Counted from the first letter of the stretch, positions 1-8,427 are shown. The stretch is 64,000 nt of DNA from Virgisporangium aurantiacum (GCF_016863635.1 NZ_BOPG01000033.1:186001-250000); one strand, 5' to 3'. The notes: generated by a model from the letters alone, not told the origin. Program-made: numbers and translations.

Positions 1-534
1 GCACGGGCCGAAGTCGGCGTACACGTAGCGGTCGCCGGAGCCGTCGTTGAACAGGTTCGGGTAGTCGTACTTGGTGTAGGGCGTACCCGCGCTACCCGGG
101 CCGTTGCCGGCGGAGGCGGTGCCGGTCATGTGGTTCAGCACGACGTCCACATAGATCTTGACCCCGACGGCCCGGCAGCGCTGGATCATGTTGACGAACT
201 CGGCGCGGGTTCCGCGCCGCGTCTGGTCGAGGCGGTAGGAGACGGGCTGGTAGTCCTGCCACCACGGGTAGGTGGCGCCTTCGGCGCTGGGCAGCACCAC
301 GTGCTCCTGCGGCGGCGACACCTGCACGCCGCCCCAGCCGTTGGGGCCGAGGGTGGTTTCGCACTCGCTCGCGATGGACGCCCACCGCCACTGGAAGAGA
401 TGGACGATCGACGTTCCGTTGGCGGTCGCGGCCCGCGCGGGCGTCGCGGTGGTGGCGGCGACAAGACCATAGGAGAGGACGAGGAGGGTGACGGCTGCCG
501 CTGCCCAGGCGACAGCCCTTCTACGGATCGGCAT
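1..534 (-). CDS. secreted alpha-amylase (GH13), 5' part only
   Basis: Hydrolyses alpha-1,4-glucans outside the cell. The first 178 codons are present; the gene runs off the left edge of the window. The start is an ATG at 534-532 with GGAG about 8 nt upstream. Residues 1-36 form a signal peptide (MPIRRR, a hydrophobic run, then an Ala-rich cleavage region). The mature start (IVHLFQWRW) is typical of actinomycete GH13 amylases. DVVLNHM near residue 131 is GH13 conserved region I. The catalytic Asp/Glu residues would lie beyond the edge. A sigma70-like promoter and an inverted repeat lie upstream, and a LacI-family gene follows on the same strand further upstream, so maltose/maltodextrin-type repression is inferred. 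Confidence 0.9.
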   Translation of the reverse strand, partial: MPIRRRAVAWAAAAVTLLVLSYGLVAATTATPARAATANGTSIVHLFQWRWASIASECETTLGPNGWGGVQVSPPQEHVVLPSAEGATYPWWQDYQPVSYRLDQTRRGTRAEFVNMIQRCRAVGVKIYVDVVLNHMTGTASAGNGPGSAGTPYTKYDYPNLFNDGSGDRYVYADFGPC

Positions 535-585
535 GGCGGACTCCGAAGACAGGCGGGACAAGGCGGGAGGCCCCCGAAGAAAGTT

Positions 586-602
586 GTTGCAAGATCTGCA
601 AC
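586..602. promoter_or_regulatory. probable LacI-family operator in the amylase leader
   Basis: A perfect inverted repeat, GTTGCA-AGATC-TGCAAC, lies about 52 nt before the amylase start and just downstream of the proposed promoter. LacI-type repressors of actinomycete amylase genes act on TTGCA-rich repeats of this sort. The LacI-family gene at 842-1888 is the obvious candidate; binding is inferred. Confidence 0.6.
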
Positions 603-621
603 CTCTTTCAACCCCATGCCG

Positions 622-650
622 AATCTAGCAACGTAAATACGTGCCGTGAA
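622..650 (-). promoter_or_regulatory. sigma70-like promoter for the amylase gene
   Basis: On the minus strand TTCACG (650-645) is followed after exactly 17 nt by TAGATT (627-622). Transcription would begin near 615, placing the 586-602 operator inside the early transcribed region, where a bound repressor would block elongation or promoter clearance. Confidence 0.5.
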
Positions 651-692
651 CCCCCAAAGCCGAACACATTCACGCCAATGCCCGTGCGCCCC

Positions 693-708
693 CTGAAAGA
701 GGTTTCAG
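693..708. repeat. short inverted repeat CTGAAA-GAGG-TTTCAG
   Basis: A perfect 6-bp inverted repeat with a 4-nt spacer lies upstream of the amylase promoter, between the lacI-type gene and the amylase. It could be a second regulator site; nothing in the window identifies the binder. Confidence 0.35.
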
Positions 709-749
709 TCACTTCTCAGCCGCTCGCAGCCCGCCCGCAGGCAGCACGC

Positions 750-824
750 GTCGATCTTGCAGTTGTGTCCGCTCAGAGACGGGGCAAAATACCGCGAAAG
801 GGCGGGCACAACTGCAAGATCGAC
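750..824. terminator. long inverted repeat behind the LacI-type gene
   Basis: Two 21-nt arms (750-770 and 804-824) pair at 20 of 21 positions around a 33-nt loop. The left arm begins GTCGATCTTGCAGTTGTG. The element starts 18 nt beyond the stop of the LacI-type gene and could stop its transcription before the amylase gene. The arms also contain CTTGCAG/CTGCAAG, which resembles the operator at 586-602. A hairpin terminator, an operator or a dispersed palindromic repeat are all possible. Confidence 0.45.
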
Positions 825-841
825 TTGGGTCTGGGGGCGGT

Positions 842-1888
842 CTATGCGGGGATGGAGCGGGGGCGTTGCGTGGACGGGCGTGCGGCGGCCGTCGAGGAGC
901 GGACGATCAGGTCGGGGCGGTAGACGAACTCCGACCGCGGGGCGGCGTGGCCGTTGATCTCGTCGATCAGCGTGTTGACCGCGGCGACCGACATCGGGGA
1001 GACGGGTTGGCGGACCGTGGTCAGCGGGGGGTCGGTGAACGCGATCAACGGCGAGTCGTCGAAGCCGATCACGGACAGGTCGCCGGGAACGGTCAGACCT
1101 CGTTGGCGGGCGGCCCGGATCGCGCCCAGCGCCATGAGGTCTGACCCGCACACGATGCCGGTGACGCCGTCGTCGAGGAGGCGGGCCGCGGCGGCCTCGC
1201 CGCCCTCGACGCCGAACAGGGTGAGGGCGGTCATCGCGTCGAGTTCGTGGTCGGTGGCGTCGAGCAGACGGCGCATCGCGCCGCGGTAACCGGCGATCTT
1301 GCGTTGCACGGGGAGGAACCGTTCCGGGCCGGTGACCAGCCCGATCTTCTGATGGCCGAGCGCCACCAGGTGCGACACCGCGAGGTCGCCGGCCTCCCGG
1401 TCGTCGCAGGAGATGAACGGGGCCTCGATGCCCGGCATGTAGCCGTTGATCAGGACGATCGGCAGCGGGCGGCCGACCAGCTTGCGGTACCGCGCCGGGT
1501 CGGACGTGGTGTCGGCGTGCAGGCCCGACACGAAGATTATCCCGGAGACCTGCCGGTCGAGCAGCAGTTCGACGTACTCGTCCTCGGTGACGCCGCCCGG
1601 GGTCTGCGTGCACAGCACCGGCGTGTAGCCGCGGTGGGCCAGCGCCGACTCGATCGTCTGGGCGAACGCGGGGAAGATCGGGTTCTCCAGTTCGGGCACG
1701 ACCAGCCCGACCAGTCCGGCGCTGCGCTTGCGCAGCCGCTCCGGCCGTTCATAGCCGAGGACGTCGAGCGCGGTGAGCACCGCCTGGCGCTTGTCGGGCG
1801 AGACGCCCGGCCGGTCGTTGAGGACCCGCGACACGGTGGCCTCGCTGACGTCGGCCTGCTGGGCGATGTCGGACAACCGTGCGCGCAT
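842..1888 (-). CDS. LacI-family transcriptional repressor
   Basis: A 348-residue DNA-binding repressor of standard LacI length. Residues 4-50 hold the lac-type helix-turn-helix and hinge (LSDIAQQADVSEATVSRVL, then DRPGVSPDKR). The rest is a periplasmic-binding-like sugar-sensing domain, with VGLVVPELENPIFPAFAQ at its start and ISCDDREAGDLAVSHL typical of the family. ATG start at 1888. It lies on the same strand as and upstream of the amylase gene, whose leader carries a TTGCA palindrome, so a MalR/Reg1-like role in starch or maltodextrin control is inferred. The TTGACA at 1923-1928 belongs to the opposite strand. Confidence 0.9.
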   Translation of the reverse strand: MRARLSDIAQQADVSEATVSRVLNDRPGVSPDKRQAVLTALDVLGYERPERLRKRSAGLVGLVVPELENPIFPAFAQTIESALAHRGYTPVLCTQTPGGVTEDEYVELLLDRQVSGIIFVSGLHADTTSDPARYRKLVGRPLPIVLINGYMPGIEAPFISCDDREAGDLAVSHLVALGHQKIGLVTGPERFLPVQRKIAGYRGAMRRLLDATDHELDAMTALTLFGVEGGEAAAARLLDDGVTGIVCGSDLMALGAIRAARQRGLTVPGDLSVIGFDDSPLIAFTDPPLTTVRQPVSPMSVAAVNTLIDEINGHAAPRSEFVYRPDLIVRSSTAAARPSTQRPRSIPA

Positions 1889-2018
1889 AGTCCGGATGCT
1901 AACTGACTGAAAATCCAGGATCTTGACAGTCGCCGATGTCTGCGCGGAGTCTGTTTACCAGCCAGTAGCTTCCGGCAGCCGCCCGGTAGAAAGCCTCCCG
2001 CCGCCCAAGGGGGTACCC

Positions 2019-4037
2019 ATGCGTCGTCGCCTTGCCAGGTCCACCGTCCTCGTACTGCTCGCACCCGTCGCCGCCGTCGTCGCCGCAAGCAGCCCGGCCG
2101 CCGCCGCCCCGATCACCGCCGCATCCGAGGCGCTCGACGGCGCCTGTGTCGCGCTCCGCGTCTTCGACGGCAACAACTCCGTCGGATACGTCGTGCGCGA
2201 CGGCGACGGTTACAAATTCTCCGGGACGGCCACCGCCGCCACGCCGGTGCGCCTCGAAGCCACCCAGCTCAACCGGTACGAGCTTCTCGACAACCGGGGC
2301 CAGCCGCTGTACCAGAGCATCGTCGGCTTCATCCTGGCCGGCGGAGCGTACGGCGACCGCGCCGATTACACCGTCGCCAAGTCCGGGAGCCGGTACAAGT
2401 TCACCGCCACGGCCACCGGCCAGGCCATGGGGTCGTTCCTGTGGCGCCTCGGCTCCGGGAACTCGAACAACTCGGTCGAGCTCACGACGTCCAATAACTG
2501 TTTTTCCCAGCCCGACATCGCCACCGCCGTGAGCGGCACCGCGGCGCCCGGCGTCGACAGCGCCGGCCGCCTCGTGGGGACGATCGACGCGCACGCCCAC
2601 ATCACCGCCGGCGCCGCCTTCGGTGGCCAGCTGCACTGCGGCGACGCGTGGGCGTCCGGCGGCGTCGAGGTGGCGCTGAAGGGATGCTCGACGCACCAGA
2701 GCCTGAACCTCGGCGCGCTGTTCGAGGCGATCGTCGGCGGAACCGACGCGGTCGACTCGCGCGAAGACGGCTGGCCGACGTTCGGCGACTGGCCGCAGCC
2801 CAACTCGTTGCTGCACGAGCAGTCGTACTACCGGGGGATCGAGCGGTCCTGGCGGTCGGGCCAGCGGGTGATGAACGCGCTGCTGGTCGCGAACCGCGTC
2901 ATCTGCGAGCTGTTCCCGTACCGCGACACGTCGTGCGACGAGATGGAACAGCTCCGCGCGCAGTCCCGGTACCTCACCTCGATGCAGGACTACATCGACG
3001 CGCAGAGCGGCGGCGCCGGCAAGGGCTGGTTCCGCATCGCCACCACCCCGGCGCAGGTTCGAAGCATTGCGGCGCAGGGGAAGCTCGCGGTGATCGTCGG
3101 GGTCGAGAACTCCGAGCTGTTCGGCTGCCGCGAAGGCGCGTCCGGTTGCACCACCGCGGCGATCGACGCGGGTCTCAACGAACTGCAGGCGATGGGCGTC
3201 TCGGGCATCTACCCGGTGCACAAGTTCGACAACGCGTTCGGCGGCACGAGGTTCGACTCCGGTACGCAGGGCGCCGCGGTGAACGTCGGGCAGTTGCTGA
3301 GCACCGGGCACTGGTGGCAGGCGACGTCGTGCACCGGGCCGTCGGACAACGAGCAGCCGATCACGAGTGACGACATCGCGCGGCTGCTCGGGCTCGGCGG
3401 GATCAACCTGCCGCCCGGCACGATCCTCCCGGTCTACCCGAGCGGGAAGATCTGCAACATCCGCGGCCTCACCGACCTCGGCCGCTACCTGGTCCAGAAG
3501 ATGATGGACCGCGGCATGGTCATCCACATCGACCACATGAGCGTGAAGACGGCGCAGGCCGTGCTCGACATGGCCGACGCGGCCGACTACCCGGGCCTGG
3601 CCTCCGCGCACTCCTGGTCGGACCCGACGCTCATCAACCGGATGATCGGGCTCGGCGGCTTCGTGGCCACCATCGCCGAGAAGCCCGGTGACTTCGTCGC
3701 CGAGTGGCGGGCCAACCGGTCGTCGTCCAACGGCGGTTCGATGACGGGCTACGGCTTCGGCAGCGACGTCAACGGGTTCCACCTCCAGCCGGAACCGCGC
3801 ACCGGCGCCCCGCTGGCGTACCCGTTCACCGCGCTCAACGGCACCACCGTGAGCCGGCAGACGTTCGGGTCGCGCACGTTCGACCTGAACACCGACGGCG
3901 TCGCCCAGTACGGCCTCTACGCCGACTGGTCCGTCGACCTCGTCGGACAGGCGGGCGGCGACGGTGCGGCGCTGCGGCAGCAGCTGATGAGCGGCGCCGA
4001 GGCGTACACGAGGATGTGGGAGCTGGCCCGGGCCTGA
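2019..4037 (+). CDS. secreted M19 (membrane dipeptidase)-like metallohydrolase
   Basis: A 672-residue exported protein. The ATG at 2019 is preceded by AAGGGGG; a longer in-frame reading from 1923 lacks a signal peptide at its front and is not favoured. Residues 1-30 are an Ala-rich signal peptide. After about 150 residues of beta-rich N-terminal region comes an amidohydrolase-type barrel: IDAHAHIT near 190 (HxH metal ligands), VIVGVENS near 360, VHKFDNAFGG, IHIDHMS near 502 and ASAHSWSD near 530 provide the expected His/Glu/Asp metal ligands of the M19/amidohydrolase fold. The substrate is unknown; M19 members cleave dipeptides. It converges on the next gene across a strong hairpin. Confidence 0.75.
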   Translation: MRRRLARSTVLVLLAPVAAVVAASSPAAAAPITAASEALDGACVALRVFDGNNSVGYVVRDGDGYKFSGTATAATPVRLEATQLNRYELLDNRGQPLYQSIVGFILAGGAYGDRADYTVAKSGSRYKFTATATGQAMGSFLWRLGSGNSNNSVELTTSNNCFSQPDIATAVSGTAAPGVDSAGRLVGTIDAHAHITAGAAFGGQLHCGDAWASGGVEVALKGCSTHQSLNLGALFEAIVGGTDAVDSREDGWPTFGDWPQPNSLLHEQSYYRGIERSWRSGQRVMNALLVANRVICELFPYRDTSCDEMEQLRAQSRYLTSMQDYIDAQSGGAGKGWFRIATTPAQVRSIAAQGKLAVIVGVENSELFGCREGASGCTTAAIDAGLNELQAMGVSGIYPVHKFDNAFGGTRFDSGTQGAAVNVGQLLSTGHWWQATSCTGPSDNEQPITSDDIARLLGLGGINLPPGTILPVYPSGKICNIRGLTDLGRYLVQKMMDRGMVIHIDHMSVKTAQAVLDMADAADYPGLASAHSWSDPTLINRMIGLGGFVATIAEKPGDFVAEWRANRSSSNGGSMTGYGFGSDVNGFHLQPEPRTGAPLAYPFTALNGTTVSRQTFGSRTFDLNTDGVAQYGLYADWSVDLVGQAGGDGAALRQQLMSGAEAYTRMWELARA

Positions 4038-4050
4038 GCCGCACGTTGAG

Positions 4051-4078
4051 CGAGGCCGCCCCAACCGGGGCGGCCTCG
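4051..4078. terminator. bidirectional hairpin terminator
   Basis: A perfect 12-bp GC-rich stem (4051-4062 with 4067-4078) and a 4-nt AACC loop sit in the 50-bp gap between two convergent genes. There is no U-tract, as is common for actinomycete hairpin terminators. Confidence 0.8.
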
Positions 4079-4087
4079 CACCGGCGT

Positions 4088-5263
4088 CTAGCGGGGTGGC
4101 GGGATCTCGTACCAGCCGGTGCCGTCGTACACCTGCGTCGTTTTCTCGCTGTCGGTCCCGTAGGCCAGCCCACGCCCGAGACCCCCCGACGAGGGCCTCG
4201 AGAGGGGGATCGTCGCCGGCCCGGTGAAGGTCTTGCCGCGGTCCGTGCTGACCCACCCGTCCATTCCGGCGAGCACGCCGGCGAGCACGATCAGTTCTCC
4301 CGTCGCGGTCTGCGTGACGCCGATGGGCGACTCCATCGGCAGCGTGCGCCAGGTCCAGTCCTGCCCGCCGTTGTCGGTGCGGTAGAGGTCCATGCCTGTG
4401 CTCGTCAACCTCTCGAAGTAGGCCTTGCGCGGCCCGGTGGGTACGAGGTTCCCGCCATGCTTCAGGGGCAGGTCGAACGGTTCCGACCAGGTGCGCCCCC
4501 GGTCGTTGCTGCGCGCGGCCCGCAGCTTGCGGCCCGAGTTCGGCGTCTCCTTCTCGACCACCCAGATGGTGTCCGGGTCGGCCCAGTCCGCCTCGCGGTA
4601 CTGCTTGAACGGCGGGTCCGTGCGGAGTGTCAGCAACCCGCCGGTGTCGGGGTCGACCGCACGGGGCCGGTCGCATCCCGACTCACATTCCAGCGTCGTA
4701 TCCGGCCGACCCGGCGGGAACGCGCCGACCTCACGGTCGGCGGGCGCGGGGGTCCAGGTGCGGCCGGCGTCGGTGGTGAACCAGCCGCGGCCCGCGATCG
4801 CGACCCGGTAGGTGGCGGCATCGAGGACCGTCTGCTCGAACGGCACATCGGTGCTGGGATTGCAGTCCGCCAGCGGCGGCGGGCCGCCGGGAGTGGTCCA
4901 GGTGCGGCCGGAGTCGGTGGTGAGTTGAACCACGACGGCGCAACCGGTCTGGCCGAATGAGACGGCGGTTGTGCGGTCGAGCACGGTCATGAACCGGTGG
5001 AACCGGGGCGGGCTGGGCAGGGGCGGGCTCGTGTACGTCTGCGTCGGGCGCGGCTGGGGAAGGTCGGTGATGGCCGGCGGCTCCGGATGTCCCGAGCCCA
5101 ACGGGAGCGCCAGCGTCGCGGCGGCCACCGTCGAAGCGACGGCCGCGGCGCCGGTCACCCACCGCCGGCGCTTCCGCCGGCGCGCGGTCCGGGCCAGGTC
5201 GGCCAAGGGCGGTGGACGCAGGTGCGCGGCCACGACCTCGGGATCGAGCGGGGTGAGCGTCAT
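4088..5263 (-). CDS. membrane-anchored BNR-repeat protein paired with an ECF sigma factor
   Basis: 391 residues. A cytoplasmic tail of about 35 residues rich in Arg is followed by one transmembrane helix (36-56), a Pro-rich linker and an extracellular beta-propeller-like region with several sialidase/BNR motifs: DSGRTWTT, DAGRTWTP, DRGRTWSE and DRGKTFTG. The ATG at 5263 overlaps the sigma gene stop by 4 nt, so the two are translated together. Topology and linkage suggest a sigma-controlling sensor with a soluble propeller outside. No zinc-finger anti-sigma motif is visible in the short cytoplasmic tail, so the mechanism is open. Confidence 0.7.
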   Translation of the reverse strand: MTLTPLDPEVVAAHLRPPPLADLARTARRRKRRRWVTGAAAVASTVAAATLALPLGSGHPEPPAITDLPQPRPTQTYTSPPLPSPPRFHRFMTVLDRTTAVSFGQTGCAVVVQLTTDSGRTWTTPGGPPPLADCNPSTDVPFEQTVLDAATYRVAIAGRGWFTTDAGRTWTPAPADREVGAFPPGRPDTTLECESGCDRPRAVDPDTGGLLTLRTDPPFKQYREADWADPDTIWVVEKETPNSGRKLRAARSNDRGRTWSEPFDLPLKHGGNLVPTGPRKAYFERLTSTGMDLYRTDNGGQDWTWRTLPMESPIGVTQTATGELIVLAGVLAGMDGWVSTDRGKTFTGPATIPLSRPSSGGLGRGLAYGTDSEKTTQVYDGTGWYEIPPPR

Positions 5264-5745
5264 GCCGGCTCCCTCTCTTTCAGGTGACCCGCGAGCGCGG
5301 CCCGCCCCCGCGACAGGCGCGACTTGACCGTCCCCACCGAGACGTCGAGCGTGCGGGCCACCTCCTCCACGGGCAGGTCGGCCAGGTAGTGCAGCGCGAT
5401 GGCGTCGCGCTGGGCCCGGGGCAGCCGGCGCAGCGCGGTCATCAGCATCACGTGGTCGGGCGACAGGTCCGGCACCACGGCCGGCGGCCCCTGGCGGCGC
5501 AGCACGGTGTCGAACAACCGGCGCCGCCGGTGCCGGGTCCGGGCCACGTTGACCGCGACCCGCCGCAGCCACGACTCCGGGTTCTCGAGCGCGGCGGCCC
5601 GGCGCGGGTCGCCCAGGAGCCGGACGAACGCCTCCTGCACCGCTTCCTGGGCTTCGCCGAGATCACCGGTGACCGCGTACAACTGCACGACGAGCCGCCG
5701 GTAGCTGCTGGCGTAGATCTCGGCCACCTGAGCCGGTGGATCCAT
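5260..5745 (-). CDS. ECF-type RNA polymerase sigma factor
   Basis: 161 residues with sigma region 2 (YRRLVVQLYAVTGD, then AVQEAFVRLL and NPESWLRRVAVNVART) and a region 4 helix-turn-helix (VEEVARTLDVSVGTVKSRL). Start ATG at 5745. It is the promoter-proximal gene of a pair with the BNR membrane protein downstream, with a 4-nt overlap. It directs transcription of an unknown regulon in response to whatever the partner senses. Confidence 0.9.
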   Translation of the reverse strand: MDPPAQVAEIYASSYRRLVVQLYAVTGDLGEAQEAVQEAFVRLLGDPRRAAALENPESWLRRVAVNVARTRHRRRRLFDTVLRRQGPPAVVPDLSPDHVMLMTALRRLPRAQRDAIALHYLADLPVEEVARTLDVSVGTVKSRLSRGRAALAGHLKEREPA

Positions 5746-5863
5746 CGGTCGCTCCCTCCGTCACCACATCCCACTCGCGGGAGCGGCAGAAGGTTCCCGG
5801 AAGGTTCCGGGAACGCCAAGGGAGAGCGAGGCAGGGGTCCCGCACGACGTCGCGAACGCCCGA

Positions 5864-5909
5864 TTGCCTGGCTGAGCCGGTTATCGACGGCTCATTGTCC
5901 GCCAGGCAA
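5864..5909. repeat. compound inverted repeat between divergent genes
   Basis: Outer arms TTGCCTGGC (5864-5872) and GCCAGGCAA (5901-5909) are perfect, and inside them GAGCCG (5874-5879) pairs with CGGCTC (5888-5893). The element lies in the 315-bp gap between the divergent sigma gene and the NB-ARC regulator, so a terminator role is unlikely. Its GCCTGGC/GCCAGGC core recurs at 16906-16946. Confidence 0.5.
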
Positions 5910-6017
5910 CAGGCCCCCGTTGCGCACGACGCCGACGGGACCCGGGGTACGGCCCGATCCGGGGCGGTCCCCGACGACTACGGTGGCGGACAGTGACGTC
6001 GCCGCCCAGGGTTTTCA

Positions 6018-6037
6018 TCGGCACTTGGTCGGCACTT
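6018..6037 (+). repeat. tandem direct repeat with 11-bp period upstream of the NB-ARC regulator
   Basis: TCGGCACTT occurs at 6018-6026 and again at 6029-6037, that is one helical turn apart, ending 23 bp before the GTG start. Such spacing is typical of sites where two regulator subunits bind the same DNA face. Autoregulation by the downstream protein is a guess. Confidence 0.35.
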
Positions 6038-6060
6038 CGGCGTCGCCGAGGGAGGTGGCC

Positions 6061-8427
6061 GTGTTTGGTGACGTGGTCCGGGGGGAGCGGCGGCGGCTCG
6101 GCCTGTCGCAGGAGGAGCTCGCCGAGCGGACCGGCATCGGCGTGCGCAGCATCGGGAAGATCGAGGCCGGGCGGATCGCGAACCCCCGGCCGGCCACCGT
6201 GCGGCGGCTGGCCGACGCGTTCGGGCTCACCGGCGACGAGCGGGACCGGTTCTGCTCCGCCGCCACCGTCACCGCCGATGCGACCCCCGCGGCCGGCGCG
6301 CCGGCCACCGCGACCAGGATCCCGCCGGCCCGGCGGGTGACGCCGGCCCAACTGCCGGCCGACGTCGCCCGGTTCACCGGCCGGCAGGCCCAGCTCGACC
6401 GGCTCACCGCCGCGCTCGACGCAGCGGCCGGCGCCAACGCAGCGGCGGCCGGCACGGCCGCCGCCAACGAAGGCTCAGCGGCCGGCACGGCCGGCGCCGA
6501 CCAAGGTGCCGCCGACCGGCACCCGGCCGCCGTGGTGATCAGCGCGATCGCCGGAACCGCCGGCATCGGCAAGACGGCGCTCGCGGTCCACTGGGCGCAC
6601 CGGGTCCGCCACCGGTTTCCGGACGGCCAGCTCTACGTGAACCTGCGCGGGTTCCACCCCAGCGGCGTCGTGATGGACCCGGCCCAGGCGATCCGGGCGC
6701 TGCTGGAGGCGCTCGACGTCCCCCGTCCGCGGATACCGGCCGACCTCGATGCGCAGGCCGCGCTGTACCGCAGCGAACTCGCCGACCGGCGGATGCTCGT
6801 GGTGATCGACAACGCCCGCGACGCCGAGCAGGTCCGCCCCTTGCTGCCGGGTGCGCCCGGGTGCTTCGTGCTGGTGACCAGTCGCAGCCAGCTGACCAGC
6901 CTGGTCGCCGTCGAGGGCGCCCACCCGCTGACCCTCGACCTGCTCACCGAGGGTGAGGCGGAGCAACTGCTGGCGAGCCGGCTCGGTGCCGACCGCCTGG
7001 CCGCCGAACCGGGCGCGGTCGCCGAGATCGTGACGCGGTGCGCCCGCCTGCCGCTGGCCCTGGCCATCGTCGCCGCGCGGGCGGCGACCAATCCGCAGTT
7101 CCCGCTGCGGGCCATCGCCGACGAGCTGCGCGGGCTCGACGCGCTCGCCGACGAGGACCCGTCGGGCGACATCCGGGCGGTGTTCTCCTGGTCGGTCGCC
7201 ACGCTGACCCCGGCGGCGGCGCGGATGTTCCGGCTGCTGGGGCTGCACCCGGGTCCCGACATCTCCGCGGCGGCGGCCGCGAGCCTGGCCGGCGAGCGGC
7301 ACGTACGGCCGATGCTCGCCGAGCTGACCCGCGCGCACCTGGTCGTCGAGGCCGTGCCGGGCCGGTACACGCTGCACGACCTGCTCCGCGCGTACGCCGC
7401 GGAACTGGCGACGAACGAGGAGTCCGAGGTCGAGCGGCACGCGGCGGCGCTGCGGATGTTCGACCACTACGTGCACACGGCCCACGCCGCCGACCGCCTG
7501 GTCGACCCGCACCGCGACGCCAGCGCACCGCCGGCACCCGCGAACGGGGTGACGCCGGAGCCGTTGGCCGACCACCAGCAGGCGCTGGCCTGGTTCACCG
7601 CCGAGCAGGTCGTGCTCTACAACGCCGTGCGGCACGCCGCCGCGTCCGGGTTCGACGCGCACGCCTGCCAGCTGGCCCGCCGGACCGCCGAGTTCCTCGA
7701 CCGGCGCGGGCACTGGCGCGACTCGGTCGAGACGCAGCACGTCGCGCTGGCGGCCGCGCGGCGACTCGGTGACCTGCCGGCGCAGGCCGAGACGCACCGG
7801 GTGCTGGCCCGGGCGCACACCCGGCTGGGCGACTACGACGATGCGCACGTCCACTACCGGCTCGCCCTCGACGTCTACACCGCGGCCGGCGACGAGGCCG
7901 GCCAGGCGCATACGCACAACAGCATCGCCGACGTGTGTGAGCGCCAGGACCGCTACCAGGATGCGCTCGACCACGCCCGGATGGCCCTCGACCTGCACCG
8001 CGGCCTGGGTCACCGGCGCGGGGAGGCGGCGGCGCTGAACGCCGTCGGCTGGTACCAGGCCCAGCTCGGCGACCACCGGCCCGCGCTGGAGTCGTGCGAA
8101 CAGGCCCTGCGGCTGCTGGAAGAGCTGGGGGACCGGTACGGGCAGGCCGCCACGTCGGACAGCCTCGGGTACGTGCACGACCGGCTCGGCCACCACGACC
8201 GGGCGCTCGACTGCTACCGGCACTCGCTCGAGCTGTTCCGCGATCTCGGCGACCGGTACTGGGAGGCCACCCTGCTCACCCGCATCGGCGAGACGCACCG
8301 CGCGATGGGTGACACCGACGCGGCCCGCGCGGACTGGCAGCACGCGCTGACGATCCTCGACGACCTGGCCCACCCGGACGCCGAACAGGTCCGGGTGGGC
8401 CTCCAGAAACTGGACGACCGCCTTTAA
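6061..8427 (+). CDS. XRE-NB-ARC-TPR regulatory ATPase
   Basis: 788 residues from a GTG start preceded by GGGAGG at good distance. Residues 5-55 are an XRE helix-turn-helix (LSQEELAERTGIGVRSIGKIE). An Ala-rich linker leads to an NB-ARC STAND ATPase: P-loop GTAGIGKTALA near 165, Walker B MLVVIDNARD near 246, and LPLALAIVAARA near 330. From about 550 the chain is helical with TPR-like repeats to the end (for example GDYDDAHVHYRLALDVY). STAND ATPases of this kind act as ligand- or partner-gated switches, here probably controlling transcription. It resembles AfsR but replaces the SARP domain with an XRE domain. The stop overlaps that of the convergent gene. Confidence 0.85.
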   Translation: MFGDVVRGERRRLGLSQEELAERTGIGVRSIGKIEAGRIANPRPATVRRLADAFGLTGDERDRFCSAATVTADATPAAGAPATATRIPPARRVTPAQLPADVARFTGRQAQLDRLTAALDAAAGANAAAAGTAAANEGSAAGTAGADQGAADRHPAAVVISAIAGTAGIGKTALAVHWAHRVRHRFPDGQLYVNLRGFHPSGVVMDPAQAIRALLEALDVPRPRIPADLDAQAALYRSELADRRMLVVIDNARDAEQVRPLLPGAPGCFVLVTSRSQLTSLVAVEGAHPLTLDLLTEGEAEQLLASRLGADRLAAEPGAVAEIVTRCARLPLALAIVAARAATNPQFPLRAIADELRGLDALADEDPSGDIRAVFSWSVATLTPAAARMFRLLGLHPGPDISAAAAASLAGERHVRPMLAELTRAHLVVEAVPGRYTLHDLLRAYAAELATNEESEVERHAAALRMFDHYVHTAHAADRLVDPHRDASAPPAPANGVTPEPLADHQQALAWFTAEQVVLYNAVRHAAASGFDAHACQLARRTAEFLDRRGHWRDSVETQHVALAAARRLGDLPAQAETHRVLARAHTRLGDYDDAHVHYRLALDVYTAAGDEAGQAHTHNSIADVCERQDRYQDALDHARMALDLHRGLGHRRGEAAALNAVGWYQAQLGDHRPALESCEQALRLLEELGDRYGQAATSDSLGYVHDRLGHHDRALDCYRHSLELFRDLGDRYWEATLLTRIGETHRAMGDTDAARADWQHALTILDDLAHPDAEQVRVGLQKLDDRL
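8367..8401. terminator. hairpin inside the 3' coding end of the NB-ARC gene
   Basis: A perfect 13-bp stem (8367-8379 with 8389-8401) with a 9-nt loop lies within the last 20 codons of the NB-ARC gene. It is 23-57 nt beyond the stop of the convergent operon coming from the right, so it is well placed to end that transcript while still being coding sequence on the other strand. Confidence 0.6.

Noticed and set aside
1899..4676. A 925-codon open frame on the minus strand opposite the M19-like gene
   Set aside because: It is opposite a signal-peptide protein with clear metal motifs, has Arg/Gly-rich random composition and spans a strong terminator; a product of high GC content.
6475..8373. A 632-codon minus-strand frame opposite the XRE-NB-ARC gene
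   Set aside because: Shadow of a gene with intact Walker motifs; no domain or start signal of its own.
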